Origin: Haematococcus lacustris
Lineage: Eukaryota > Chlorophyta > Chlorophyceae > Chlamydomonadales > Haematococcaceae
Reading direction: 5' to 3'
NCBI GenBank assembly: GCA_030144725.1
Contig: JASKMD010000025.1
Span: 6,187,208-6,251,207, forward strand
DNA length: 64,000 nucleotides
The position numbers were made by a program, and so were the translations under genes. Shown one piece after another: positions 21,098 to 30,680 of this stretch. The notes beneath the pieces were generated by a model. The model was not told the DNA's origin. It saw only the letters and a list, made by a program, of their open reading frames with translations, and did no database searches. The first letter of the stretch is position 1, and every line of letters begins with the position of its first letter.

Positions 21098-24000
21098 TTA
21101 CTTAAGGTTGTGAGCAACATTGTACACCTGTAATAGCTCTGCACACCCAGTCATGTTCTTGCGTGGCTCCCATGTGTTGTGCTCCACGCCGTAGCCCTTC
21201 CACTTGAGTAGGTAGGCCCCAGCTCTTCCGTTGCGCACTTGTCTGTGCGACAACACCTGCTCCACTTCATACACCGGCCTGTCATCCAACCACTGAAGGG
21301 GAGGGGGCAGGTGTGGAACATCGCCTTTGTACGGCTTCAGCAAGGACACGTGAAACACTGGGTGCACCCGGTTCATGCATGCGGGCAACACCAGCTTGAC
21401 AGCCACTGGCCCCACCAAGGCTGAGACCAACAACGGGCCAATGTACCTAGGCAGCAGCTTACGCGCCGCACCAGCCTTCAATGCCAGGTTGCGTGTGGAT
21501 AGCAAGACTTGCTGCCCCACCACATACCGCACTGGGCGCCGGCGTGCATTGGCATATCTAGCCATGCGTTCTTGTGCACGCGCCATGCTTGTGCGTGCAT
21601 TTGCCACACTCACTTGCCATACTTTGGTAAAAGCTTGGGCAGAAGGTACCCGCCCCGCTGGCAGGTCCAGCAACACGGGTGTCACCGGTGACTGCCCGAA
21701 GTTGACAAAGAAAGGAGTGTTCTGGATTGACTCCTGCCAACTGTTGTTCACGGCAAACTCAGCACAAGGCAGGTGATCAGGCCAGTCATTCTGAGTAGGC
21801 CCCACATAGTGACGCAACATCTCCTCAAGCACCCTGTTGTAGCGCTCAGTCTGCCCATCTGACTGTGGGTGGTAAGCAGTTGATAAGCACCGCTTGATCT
21901 GGAGCTGCTCACACACACCCTCCCAGAAGAGGTTGTGAAAGTGGGCACCACGGTCAGTGATCACTTCACGTGGCAGGCCATGCAGCCGGAAGATGTGCTT
22001 GATGAACAGTTTGGCAAACCCCATGGCATCCATTGATTCATTGCAAGGGGCAAAGTGCACCATCTTTGAGAGTCGGTCAACAAAGACGCAGATGCTATCA
22101 TAACCCTCATGGCTCTTGGGCAGTTTGACAATCAGATCCATGCTTATGCTCTCCCACCTCCAACCAGGCACGGACAGGGGTTGTAGCAGCCCACCTGGCT
22201 TCTGGGTGGCAGCCTTGTTGTGCTGACAGGCATCGCAGTTTGCCACGTAGTGGCGCACATCCTCTCTCATGGTGCTCCACCAAAATACAGCCCGCAGCCG
22301 TTGCAGAGTCTTTGTGATACCTGAATGGCCGCTATAAGCGGCATCGTGCACTTCATGCAAGATGTGCTCACGCAGAGCCATCACGTTGGGCACCACATAG
22401 ACATCAGTGTCAGCCATCTTCCACAAACCCTCATCTGTGTGCTTCATAACAGCAGTTTGTGCAGGATCTCTAAACATGGGATCATCTTCATACCCAGCCC
22501 GTAGTTGGTCTGCCACAGTGTTGTGATGAAAGAGTGGCGGCTCAGTATTGCAAGTCATCTTGGCATCAGAGTCAGAGTCAGAGCCGGAGCTAGTGCTAGC
22601 ATCACCATGTGGCAGCAAATCAGCAGCCTCATCATAAGGAGGAGGCACGTGTGCTGCCGGCACTGTCATCACATGATCAGCATAAGGTGGCATGGGAGGC
22701 GCATGCATCGCTGTCACAGGATCAGCATCAGGCTTGGCAGTGTGCTTTGGTGTCACACCGCGAGCCTGAGCACGTGTGATGGCCAGGAGCCACACGGTCA
22801 ATGCGAGGACAGGATACCTGCTGAGTGGGTCTGCAGGGTTGCCAACACCTGGCTTGTATCTGATCTCAAAACTAAACCTGGCCATGTACTCCATCCACCT
22901 GGCCTGACGCCGTGATAGCACCTTTTGGGTTTGGAGGTAGGTTAAAGGCATGTGGTCAGTAACCAAGACAAATGACACACCTTCAAGATAGCAGCGCCAT
23001 ACTTTGCATGCCGTCACAAGTGCCAGCAGCTCCTGCTCTCCAGTGGTGTAGTTGCACTCTGCCGCAGAAAACTTCCTGCTCATGTATGCCACCGGGTGGT
23101 CATCTTGCAGCAACACCGCCCCCACACCCAGTAAGGATGCATCGCAGCACACTTCAAATGGGCGCGTGTGATCAGCTAGCTTAAGCATGGGTACTTGGGC
23201 AATAGCATGCTTCAATGCTTGGAATGCAGCTAAGGTCTCAGGGGTCCAGGCGTGCCAGTCAAAATCCTTGGCTTTCAGGCCCACCAAGTCTGTTAGTGGC
23301 GCAGCCAGCATGCTGAACCCTAACACGAAGCGACGCACATAGTTTGCAGGCCCCAAGAACCCTTGCAGAGCAAGCAGGGTTTGAGGTACAGGCCAGCTGT
23401 GGATGGCCTCAACCTTGGCTGGGTCCACAGCAATGCCATCTTTGCCAACTATGTGACCTAGAAACTTGAGCATTGCTCGCAGAAAAGAGCACTTTGACAA
23501 GCGTGCAAACAATTTGTGCATTTGCAACCGTTGTAGCACCTGCTCTAGATGCATGAAGTGTTCCTCCAAGGACCGTGACATGATGAGTATGTCATCCAAG
23601 TACACCAACACAGACTTGCCCAGCAGGTCATGGAAGATGTTGTTCATGACGCGTTGAAAAGTGGCAGGTGCATTAGTTAGGCCAAAACACAATACCTTGT
23701 ATTGGTAATGTCCGGTGGGGGTGCTGAAAGCGGTCTTGGGCACGTCCTCAGCTGGGATCAGGATCTGATGGTAGCCACTCTGCAGATCCATGCTGCTGAA
23801 AACAGTGCATCCCTGCAACTTGTCAAATAGGTCATCAATGAGCGGCAGCGGAAACCTGTCACGCACAGTGATCTTGTTGAGCGCCCTGAAATCTACACAC
23901 ATGCGTAGTGTGCCATCATTCTTTTCCACAAACAGCAGCGGTGAGGAGTAAGGAGAGTCACTAGGCTCAATCCAGCCTTTAGCAATGTACTCCGGTATGC

Positions 24001-24946
24001 GCTTTGCTAGCTCCGCTTGCTCAATGGGACTTAGCTTGTATGGCCGGCTGTGTGGTATAGGCTCATTAGGTTTTAGTTTGATGCTGTGTCCCACACCACG
24101 GTCAGGTGGGAGCTCTGTAAACTCAGCAAACACAGAGCTATACTTGTCAAGCAAGGCTTGCAGCCTGACAGCAACATGGGAAGGCACATCCGTATCCTGG
24201 AGCGCAGCCAGCACCGCACCATGCGCAACGGCAGGCGCATGCACAGATTGCACCAAGGCGACAAAGGCGCGGGCACCTTGGCTCAGCAAGGCCTCAGCTT
24301 CATTGGCAGACAAGAACAGGTCAGCTTCCGCTTGACCTAGGGCAGCAGCAGTCAGCTTAGGCACTTCAACGTGCATGGGCGGCATGGCTGCAAGCACCTC
24401 TCCGGTGAGCTCATGCTTGTTTTTGCCACTGACAATGGTGCACTTCCGTGCTCCATAGTCTAGCACAGCTTTATGGCTGTCCAGCCAGTCATTACCCAGT
24501 ATGACATCCACACCACACAGTAGGTCAGGCATCTTCATCAACCACAGTGGCTCACATGGGGCAGGGTAGAGCCATAGGGTTAGTAATGCTTGTGAAGAGA
24601 TGACTGCATTGTGACCATTTGCCACACGGATGCGCACCGTATCCTGGTGACGCACGGGAGCCTTAAGTTGGTCAGCAAAATGAGCATCCACGAAAGACTC
24701 AGTAGCACCCGTGTCAACGAGCACCTTGCACCGCACATCACCCTGCACCTTGGCGGGCATCAGGAAACGCAGCTTGCCATGCGGAGATGAGCCAGCTACG
24801 CAAGCATGGCCGGAGAAGCGGAGCAGGGAACCAAGCGGTGCACAAGAGAGAGGAACCTTACATCCACTCTTGATCAAGAAATCCACCAAGTCCGGTGACA
24901 TCTTGTCAGTCCCAACATGCTGTGCACTAGGCAGTTGGGCAACTTC
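21098..24946 (-). CDS. pol: Pol polyprotein of the gypsy chromovirus
   Basis: Open in frame from just after the gag UAG (first ATG at 24901; 1267 residues from there). In order: aspartic protease with LVDTGATESF (~residue 62); reverse transcriptase with VDFRALNKI (~335) and the catalytic YLDDIL (~434); RNase H with DASLLGVGAVL (~590); integrase HHCC finger (HEVHDAAYSGHSG, CDACQHNKA; ~855-890) and DDE core (ITDRGAHF, YHPQSDGQTERYN); C-terminal chromodomain (YEVEQVLSHRQ, YLLKWKGYGVEHNTWEP; ~1207-1250). Domain order PR-RT-RH-IN-chromo is that of chromoviruses, whose chromodomain guides integration. No internal stop is seen. It shares the gag frame, so it could be made by UAG readthrough. Confidence 0.95.
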   Translation of the reverse strand, partial: EVAQLPSAQHVGTDKMSPDLVDFLIKSGCKVPLSCAPLGSLLRFSGHACVAGSSPHGKLRFLMPAKVQGDVRCKVLVDTGATESFVDAHFADQLKAPVRHQDTVRIRVANGHNAVISSQALLTLWLYPAPCEPLWLMKMPDLLCGVDVILGNDWLDSHKAVLDYGARKCTIVSGKNKHELTGEVLAAMPPMHVEVPKLTAAALGQAEADLFLSANEAEALLSQGARAFVALVQSVHAPAVAHGAVLAALQDTDVPSHVAVRLQALLDKYSSVFAEFTELPPDRGVGHSIKLKPNEPIPHSRPYKLSPIEQAELAKRIPEYIAKGWIEPSDSPYSSPLLFVEKNDGTLRMCVDFRALNKITVRDRFPLPLIDDLFDKLQGCTVFSSMDLQSGYHQILIPAEDVPKTAFSTPTGHYQYKVLCFGLTNAPATFQRVMNNIFHDLLGKSVLVYLDDILIMSRSLEEHFMHLEQVLQRLQMHKLFARLSKCSFLRAMLKFLGHIVGKDGIAVDPAKVEAIHSWPVPQTLLALQGFLGPANYVRRFVLGFSMLAAPLTDLVGLKAKDFDWHAWTPETLAAFQALKHAIAQVPMLKLADHTRPFEVCCDASLLGVGAVLLQDDHPVAYMSRKFSAAECNYTTGEQELLALVTACKVWRCYLEGVSFVLVTDHMPLTYLQTQKVLSRRQARWMEYMARFSFEIRYKPGVGNPADPLSRYPVLALTVWLLAITRAQARGVTPKHTAKPDADPVTAMHAPPMPPYADHVMTVPAAHVPPPYDEAADLLPHGDASTSSGSDSDSDAKMTCNTEPPLFHHNTVADQLRAGYEDDPMFRDPAQTAVMKHTDEGLWKMADTDVYVVPNVMALREHILHEVHDAAYSGHSGITKTLQRLRAVFWWSTMREDVRHYVANCDACQHNKAATQKPGGLLQPLSVPGWRWESISMDLIVKLPKSHEGYDSICVFVDRLSKMVHFAPCNESMDAMGFAKLFIKHIFRLHGLPREVITDRGAHFHNLFWEGVCEQLQIKRCLSTAYHPQSDGQTERYNRVLEEMLRHYVGPTQNDWPDHLPCAEFAVNNSWQESIQNTPFFVNFGQSPVTPVLLDLPAGRVPSAQAFTKVWQVSVANARTSMARAQERMARYANARRRPVRYVVGQQVLLSTRNLALKAGAARKLLPRYIGPLLVSALVGPVAVKLVLPACMNRVHPVFHVSLLKPYKGDVPHLPPPLQWLDDRPVYEVEQVLSHRQVRNGRAGAYLLKWKGYGVEHNTWEPRKNMTGCAELLQVYNVAHNLK

Positions 24947-24949
24947 CTA
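24947..24949 (-). promoter_or_regulatory. Gag UAG stop with in-frame continuation into pol (candidate readthrough site)
   Basis: The minus strand reads GCC TAG GAA GTT; the next codons are open for 15 residues to the pol ATG at 24901 and on through pol in the same frame. This is the arrangement of retroelements that make Gag-Pol by stop-codon suppression; a chance nonsense mutation is the alternative. Confidence 0.5.
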
Positions 24950-26191
24950 GGCGTGCCTTGGTGGGCCTGGTGTCGCCGGCATGCCAGGAGTGCTCACAGT
25001 TGCCACAGAGCCCCTTCGCTGCCACTGGTTTTTCCTCACACCCCTAGGGCCAGTAGGTCCCGGGCGAACACCATTGTGCATGCGAGGAGTGCGGGGACGG
25101 CCAGCCGCCCTGTCAGGGCACGTGGCCACTTCATGACCAAGCTTCTGGCAGAAATAGCAGATCGTGTTGTCCGTGACAACAAGGGCAGCGTGGTTCCCAA
25201 TGGGCGGCACAATGGCAGCAACGACGTTCTGCATGGGCGCAACGACATCGGCACGAGCATTGCTGGCAGCCACTGCCATCATCATGCGCTCAGCACCTTG
25301 AGCAGCAGCAATCACGGCAGGCAGGTGGGACCAAGCAAGGCCGGAGAAAGGGTTTACAGCAACCCGGCTACGTAGGTCATAAGACAGGCCTTGCACAAAC
25401 AGATCCACTTGCACCACGTCAGACAGTTGGTTGACACCCATGCGTACGACATGGTTCCGGAACTCAGTGGCATATGACTGCAAGGACATTCCAGCAGACA
25501 TATGCAGCCGGTTGTGTGTGCCAATGAGGCGTTGACGAGCAGCAGCAGCATGGTCAATCAAATCATCGCCAATGTACGCCAAAAACTGGGTACGCACAAA
25601 GGACCATGGCGGACGGTTGATAGTGAAGTTTGACTGCCGGTATGACTCAACCATGCCATCATACCACCAGTTGCGAGCAGCACCAGTGATGTACAATGGA
25701 AAAGATGTGCACATGTCATACCCACATTCAGTGCAGTAGAGCTCATAGTCATCACAGAAAGCAGAGGCGCGCCTGCCACTCTCAATGCACTTGTCAGTCC
25801 ATGCCTCAAGACGATGTCGAGATTTGGCAGGGTTCAGCGCTATTTGAGCATGAGCTGGACCCATTCCAGGCGAGCCAGTCAGAAGTTCGGGCCTCACCTG
25901 GGCCTGCTGCAGCAGATTGATCAAGGCTGCTAGTTGCGACTGGGAAACGGCGACCGTCGGCTCCGCCGCGGGTGTGAACGGGACAGTGGCCATAAAAGGT
26001 GCGGGAGTCATTGGCATTGTCGACATAGCCGTGTCAGTCAGCGGAGGTCCTGCGCCGTAATAAAGGGGCATAGGCGTTTGCACCGCTACATATCTGGAAG
26101 TGCCATCAGGACCCAGCACATAAGACATTGGAGACGAAAACGGAGGTTGAACATTAGAGGTTAGCATTCCGTCGTTGCTGTATAGCGCCAT
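24947..26191 (-). CDS. gag: Gag polyprotein of the gypsy chromovirus
   Basis: 414 residues starting MALYSNDGMLTSNVQ. The N-terminal part is Pro/Thr/Ala-rich; the central part (for example YITGAARNWWYDGM) resembles the retrotransposon Gag capsid domain. A CCHC zinc knuckle, CYFCQKLGHEVATC, lies near the C terminus, followed by a basic Arg/Pro-rich tail. The ORF ends at a single TAG (24947-24949), after which the same frame stays open into pol. Confidence 0.92.
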   Translation of the reverse strand: MALYSNDGMLTSNVQPPFSSPMSYVLGPDGTSRYVAVQTPMPLYYGAGPPLTDTAMSTMPMTPAPFMATVPFTPAAEPTVAVSQSQLAALINLLQQAQVRPELLTGSPGMGPAHAQIALNPAKSRHRLEAWTDKCIESGRRASAFCDDYELYCTECGYDMCTSFPLYITGAARNWWYDGMVESYRQSNFTINRPPWSFVRTQFLAYIGDDLIDHAAAARQRLIGTHNRLHMSAGMSLQSYATEFRNHVVRMGVNQLSDVVQVDLFVQGLSYDLRSRVAVNPFSGLAWSHLPAVIAAAQGAERMMMAVAASNARADVVAPMQNVVAAIVPPIGNHAALVVTDNTICYFCQKLGHEVATCPDRAAGRPRTPRMHNGVRPGPTGPRGVRKNQWQRRGSVATVSTPGMPATPGPPRHA

Positions 26192-26365
26192 TGCGCGGGT
26201 CTATCAGCGACGAGGGTTTCTCACTGGCGGCTCACTGGCGGCTGGCGGAAACGGTGGCGGCTGGCGGAAACTGTGGCGGCTTACACCTCGGACATACCGT
26301 TGAGCGACACTACACCAAGCGCTCTCGTCAATTGGTCCATCTAGCGCAAATCGGTCGGGAAGCAA

Positions 26366-26539
26366 TGTAACGTGCGGGAGTTCTCAGCCACGCACCCCAC
26401 AGGTTAGACCTAGGCTAGATACCAAGTACACGAGCTTAGAGCGGGGTAGCTCGTTGGGTTCTCAGCCCACCGTTCCCATTACAGGGTTCAGGTATCTCTT
26501 GGCCAACGTCACACTTGCATGCGCCCTACAATTGTAACA
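26366..26539 (-). repeat. 5' LTR of the gypsy element
   Basis: 174 bp, the same as 20781-20954 by eye. It is followed at 26540 by the target duplication CCAGC and the continuing satellite. Confidence 0.95.
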
Positions 26540-26800
26540 CCAGCCAGTACTGGTCACAGCCAGCCAGCCAGTACTGGTCAGCCAGCCAGTACAGGTCACA
26601 GCCAGCCAGCCAGTACTGGTCAGCCAGCCAGTACTGGTCAGCCAGCCAGTACTGGTCAGCCAGCCAGTACTGGTCACAGCCAGCCAGCCAGTACTGGTCA
26701 GCCAGCCAGTACTGGTCACAGCCAGCCAGCCAGTACTGGTCAGCCAGCCAGTACTGGTCACAGCCAGCCAGCCAGTACTGGTCACAGCCAGCCAGCCAGA
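26540..26800 (+). repeat. CCAGTACTGG satellite, array 4 continued
   Basis: About 13 cores with the same 18/24-bp units and orientation as 19603-20780. Without the gypsy insertion the two parts form one array. Confidence 0.97.
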
Positions 26801-26818
26801 CTCTGTGTCACTTTGCAG

Positions 26819-26885
26819 GGGCTGGAGCTTGGACGACTACCTTCATTACAATGAGGTCGCCTTGCATTACAAGGGAATGAGATAG
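26819..26885 (+). CDS. Last exon of an unrecognised gene (right arm of the inverted duplication)
   Basis: The acceptor TCACTTTGCAG is followed by GGGCTGGAGCTTGGACGACTACC. From the second base it reads GWSLDDYLHYNEVALHYK and ends at TAG. It is the counterpart of 13784-13841, and the intron before it would contain array 4 and the whole gypsy element. As in the left copy, a second frame (AGAWTTTFIT) is open. Confidence 0.45.
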
Positions 26886-27429
26886 AGGACGGATGGAGTG
26901 TCTCGGTTGATGCTACATAGCATGCGAAGCAGTGTACTATGTAATGTTAGTGATAGTGATAAGTGATCAATGACATTGCTTAGTGAGTGATAGCACATGC
27001 AATGTGTTATAGCGTGTTGTCCTCTTGTAACTAACCAAGTTTCAGTACCTAACCAAGGCTCCCAGCCCTGACCTCAGTCCTCAGCCCTAACCCTTCAGCT
27101 ATCATCCAAATGTCTGTAAGCATACTCGCTTCATCCATAGGACTTGACATTATAGAGAGATGTTGACCCATTACAAGCGCACATGATAGCGCACATCGAC
27201 TGGACATCGCACGTCGGAAAGACTAGGCAGTATGGAGAGTTGTCAACCCATCACAAGCGCACATTGTAGCGCACATCGACTGGACATCGACATCGCACAT
27301 CGACGTAGACAGCCGTTGAGGAGCTTCCAGCGAAGCGCTAAGACCAGCGATGCAAGTAGTACTATTGGGAAGGCTTGATGTGAATGTGATACGCGGAAAC
27401 TTTGATATCTCCATGCCCTAACTCTGCCA
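26886..27429. other. No gene; short direct duplication
   Basis: The block around 27163-27220 (GTTGACCCATTACAAGCGCACATGATAGCGCACATCGACTGG region) recurs with changes at 27243-27300. Nothing else is supported. Confidence 0.5.
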
Positions 27430-27535
27430 AAGCTGACAACCAGTACTGGATGGCAACCAGTACTGGATGCCAACCAGTACTGGTTGAGGTCCAGTACTGG
27501 TTAGCAACCAGTACTGGACCTCAACCAGTACCGGT
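27430..27535. repeat. CCAGTACTGG satellite, small dispersed cluster
   Basis: Six cores (one CCAGTACCGG) with spacers ATGGCAA, ATGCCAA, TTGAGGT, TTAGCAA and ACCTCAA. The spacers differ from those of the large arrays although the core is kept. Confidence 0.88.
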
Positions 27536-27922
27536 TGCCTCTCAAAACGGCACGACAGGCCAACGCTCGAATCTCGCCAGCCACTTGGAGTTGATTTTTT
27601 TTTTCAACAGCGTTGGCTTGCTTATGAGCAACTGCAGCCTTCCATAAAAAAAAAAGTACCCTTAGGTGGCACCTATAATGCGATCTTTTCTGCGAGTGAT
27701 GGGAAGCGCCGTCGCCCACTTCGCAATACTAGCCAGTATCTCATAGGGCATGTCGCCCAGGGTCTTAGGGCGGTCCGTGGGTTGCGACATCGTGGGACGC
27801 TATTGCTGTTGTGTGCGATGTACTGGGTGGTGCACATGTCCCTTGCGGTTGTACTGGTTGGACTTGCAATGATTGGTGCAATTGTTGTGCCGTGCAATCG
27901 TCGCGATTCCTATTCGCCAACT

Positions 27923-29194
27923 ATGGCCGCCACCACCCAGCTCTCCCATCTGCCCCCAGAAGTCTTGTCCAACATCGCCTCGCGCTTGTTGTCGAAGGCT
28001 GATGTAATGGCGTTCAGCCGCACCTGTGGCGCAGTCCTGACAGCACGCCTAGCGACTTGCTCGACTCTCACCCTCTACTTGGACCGCGTAGAAGTGAAGC
28101 GATTCGTGAAGCTGCCAGCCGTGGCGGTGCTGCGCACAAGGACTGCGCCGCTGAAGCTGATATTCCGGCAACGTGACAACATGGACTCCACTGTCGTCAC
28201 AGGCCTGCTGAGGGATGTGCTAAACGGGTTAGGGGCCTGCCCAGCCGTCCATGCCATGCAGCTGGAAGGAGTCAGGGGGGTGCAGCTGCAGCTGGGGCCG
28301 TGGCTGGCTGACAGCATGGTGGCGTGCTTCCCCCACCTCCAAGGCTTCACCATCCATGGGCTGGGCGTTCGCCTTGACCATGCTGTCATTGTGCTCACCA
28401 GGCCTGCCCTCAGCAGCCATCTAACCCATGTGGACATCAGCACAGCTCATGTGCTACCAGCCAGCCCAGCACAGGTCACAGCCTTCGTCCAGGCCTCTCT
28501 CTCCCTCCACTCTCTTCATGTCAGCAGCCTGGACCAGCTGCAGGTCTCTCTGCGTGATGCACCAGGCAGCTGGCGCACGCTTCATGTGGGTAACATTGAG
28601 AGCACCACCGTCAGCAAGCTGCCTCTCCATGCCGTCACTGAGGCTGTGCATATTGGGTGCCTAACTGTGTCAACGGTGTACCACCCCTTGGCAGCTGTCA
28701 CAGCCATGGCTACCAGCTTTGCTGATGGTGTGCTTGTGCGGCCACAGGTTGATGTGTTGAACCTCAGTGTATTTGTGGCCACAGAGAATGTGGATGCGTA
28801 CATTGCTGCCCTGCAGCCTCTGAACGGTTGCTTTGATCAGCTGCAGGCCTGCTGGGGTGATGCATGGAACAATAAGCCCTTTGATGTGGCGGCTGTTGCA
28901 GCAGTGGCGCCCTTGTGTGGAGGGATCCACACATTGAGTGTCAAGTATGCACTGCTGCAATCATCCCCTCAGCTGTGGCAGTTCATTGTGGATGACATGC
29001 CGTCCATCACTGAGGTGCATTTTATCCAGTGCAATCATGGCTGGCCGGTTGATGATCTGCGGGAGGTGGGCAGCCGTGAGGGGTGCAGGGCCATGGACAT
29101 CTACATTCAGTGTTATGCCACGTATGCTGATGGTATTGATGTCCTCGTGAACCTGACTGGTCAGCATGCCTTGCGTGTGCATTGGGTGCGCTAG
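27923..29194 (+). CDS. F-box/LRR-like protein, family member B
   Basis: 423 residues from the ATG at 27923, which has a good context (GCCAACTATGGCC) and is followed directly by the F-box. An upstream in-frame start at 27782 would add a hydrophobic stretch and seems less likely. The F-box-like segment is LSHLPPEVLSNIASRL, followed by FSRTCGAVL and ATCSTLTLYL. The remainder has irregular leucine-rich repeats (LTHVDISTAHV, LHSLHVSSLDQLQ, PSITEVHFIQ). The single open exon is intact. By family the protein would present substrates to an SCF ubiquitin ligase; the substrate is unknown. It is the best-preserved of five members in this window. Confidence 0.72.
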   Translation: MAATTQLSHLPPEVLSNIASRLLSKADVMAFSRTCGAVLTARLATCSTLTLYLDRVEVKRFVKLPAVAVLRTRTAPLKLIFRQRDNMDSTVVTGLLRDVLNGLGACPAVHAMQLEGVRGVQLQLGPWLADSMVACFPHLQGFTIHGLGVRLDHAVIVLTRPALSSHLTHVDISTAHVLPASPAQVTAFVQASLSLHSLHVSSLDQLQVSLRDAPGSWRTLHVGNIESTTVSKLPLHAVTEAVHIGCLTVSTVYHPLAAVTAMATSFADGVLVRPQVDVLNLSVFVATENVDAYIAALQPLNGCFDQLQACWGDAWNNKPFDVAAVAAVAPLCGGIHTLSVKYALLQSSPQLWQFIVDDMPSITEVHFIQCNHGWPVDDLREVGSREGCRAMDIYIQCYATYADGIDVLVNLTGQHALRVHWVR

Positions 29195-29546
29195 ATCGTT
29201 GTGTGAGCGTCCATAACACACTTCCAGATCAAACGACGTGTGGGCTGACACATGTGTGGGCTTACATGTTCAGCCTATATGCATGGCGTGTTCTTGTAAG
29301 GCTGACATCCATGTTCATGGCTTACTAAAGCATGTGACTTCTATCCTCAGGGACGTGCTTTCTTAGTATCTTGTATGTTGGTTCAGATGCAGTAGTCACT
29401 CATACAGTTCCATACGCAGTAGAGAGGCTGTGTGCACCGGCGAGATACTCTGAGGCCAGTTACATGCATTGGCTACAACTACAAACGGTGTATGACGTTG
29501 TCAACCCTTTGTTCGTTCTCCATGACCTTCGCCTCTACCTCTACAT
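29195..29546. other. Intergenic between convergent genes B and C
   Basis: 3' flanks of two convergent family members. No RNA gene or repeat is visible. Confidence 0.4.
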
Positions 29547-30680
29547 TCATGCTTCTACCTCCACAGTGGCGCCCTGGGCCATGATACCTTTCACACGATG
29601 CATGCACCAGCTAGAAAGTGGCCTTGCTAACCCTATGAACACCACCTCATCACACCCTTGCAAGAGTGGCACCATATTATGAATGACTAGTTCAACCTCA
29701 TATTCACCATTTGGTGCTATCACCCCAAGCTCCACCTCTGCCCTACCAAACCGTCCTACCAGTGGCTTCAGGGCTGCCAATGAAGCGTGCCCTCCTCCTT
29801 CAAGGCTGGTGAAGTACAGGCTAACACTCTCAATCTCCAGCGTGGTGAAGCGCCCTGAGCTGAGGGCTGTCACCCCGTTGGTCAAGGCCTGCTGATGAGG
29901 CTCTGGTAGGGCGACATGAAGGTGAGAAATGTGGAGGCTCTCGATGGATTCTGGCATCAGACTGATTGCTGTGAGGTACATCTCTGTCACGCTGAGCTTC
30001 ACGAGTCTGCTGGGGCAGGTTTGCAAGGAGGTGGGCACGGGACCCAGGTACACGGTTGACAAGGTTGTGAGCCTCAAATATGCCTTTACCCACTCGTAGT
30101 GACCGTCCAGCACACTGCCATGCTGGATGTGAAGCTGCTGAATGTCCAGCTGCTGGAGGCGGCCCATAAACTGGCTGTGGCTAAGGAGCTCCACCAGCTC
30201 TGGATGCGCGCATTGGAGACCTCGTAGACGGAGTGACAGGCACTGGGGGAAGTTGGCCATCATCCTCTCCGCTAACCATGCCCCCACTGGCAGCTGCGCA
30301 TGGGTGGGCGCCTCCTCCATGGCCTGCTGCTTGTAGATGAATCTGATTTCCACGCTGTGAACAGCCTCACAGTAACCAAGGAGGCCAAGCACCCCTTCCA
30401 CCGTACCCCGGAATATGTGCGGCCCAAGTGGAGTCGTCACGATCAGGTGGAGCGCCATGGGAAGCCGCCGTCTACGCAGTGCCGTCAGGAGGCGAGGGGA
30501 GAGGCTACTGAAAATGGATTCTGAGTCGATGTTGAGCATCAGAGTTTCGCAAGTCGAGAGGGATGGCTCGTGGCACTCTTTGCGGATTGCCGTGCACCGC
30601 TGACCGAACCGGAAAAAGTTGCCGTTGCTTGCTATAGCCACAGGCTCGACTCTGTTCGGACGCCGCGACGTTTGGGCCAT
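29547..30680 (-). CDS. F-box/LRR-like family member C
   Basis: 377 residues from the ATG at 30680, chosen because it aligns with the start of member D; an ATG at 30719 is also in frame. The N terminus reads NRVEPVAIASNGNFFRFG, where an F-box is not obvious. The rest is leucine-rich: LSTCETLMLNIDSESIF, GFLGYCEAVHSVEIRF-like, LVKLSVTEMYLTAISLMPES. It is closely similar to member D throughout (for example QLPVGAWLAERMMANFP), so C and D are tandem duplicates on the minus strand. The frame is open. Confidence 0.62.
   Translation of the reverse strand: MAQTSRRPNRVEPVAIASNGNFFRFGQRCTAIRKECHEPSLSTCETLMLNIDSESIFSSLSPRLLTALRRRRLPMALHLIVTTPLGPHIFRGTVEGVLGLLGYCEAVHSVEIRFIYKQQAMEEAPTHAQLPVGAWLAERMMANFPQCLSLRLRGLQCAHPELVELLSHSQFMGRLQQLDIQQLHIQHGSVLDGHYEWVKAYLRLTTLSTVYLGPVPTSLQTCPSRLVKLSVTEMYLTAISLMPESIESLHISHLHVALPEPHQQALTNGVTALSSGRFTTLEIESVSLYFTSLEGGGHASLAALKPLVGRFGRAEVELGVIAPNGEYEVELVIHNMVPLLQGCDEVVFIGLARPLSSWCMHRVKGIMAQGATVEVEA

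Larger units (their letters stand above)
20776..26544 (-). mobile_element. Complete Ty3/gypsy chromovirus inserted in the CCAGTACTGG satellite
   Basis: The element body is 20781-26539 (5759 bp), in minus orientation. Two 174-bp LTRs look identical by eye and have TG..CA ends. A 5-bp target duplication CCAGC lies at 20776-20780 and 26540-26544; both copies are array sequence. The polypurine tract AGGAAGGGAGGAA abuts the 3' LTR (20955-20967). Gag and pol are both open apart from one UAG between them. The sequence next to the 5' LTR (TTGCTTCCCGACC) does not start with the usual TGG of a primer-binding site, so the primer is unclear. Identical LTRs indicate a recent insertion. Confidence 0.95.

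Noticed and set aside
24947..24949. Frameshift between gag and pol in the intact gypsy element
   Set aside because: Both ORFs are in the same frame; only a UAG separates them, so readthrough and not frameshifting is the option.
27782..27922. N-terminal membrane extension of F-box/LRR-like member B
   Set aside because: The upstream start adds a hydrophobic stretch not seen in relatives; the downstream ATG has a better context and directly precedes the F-box.
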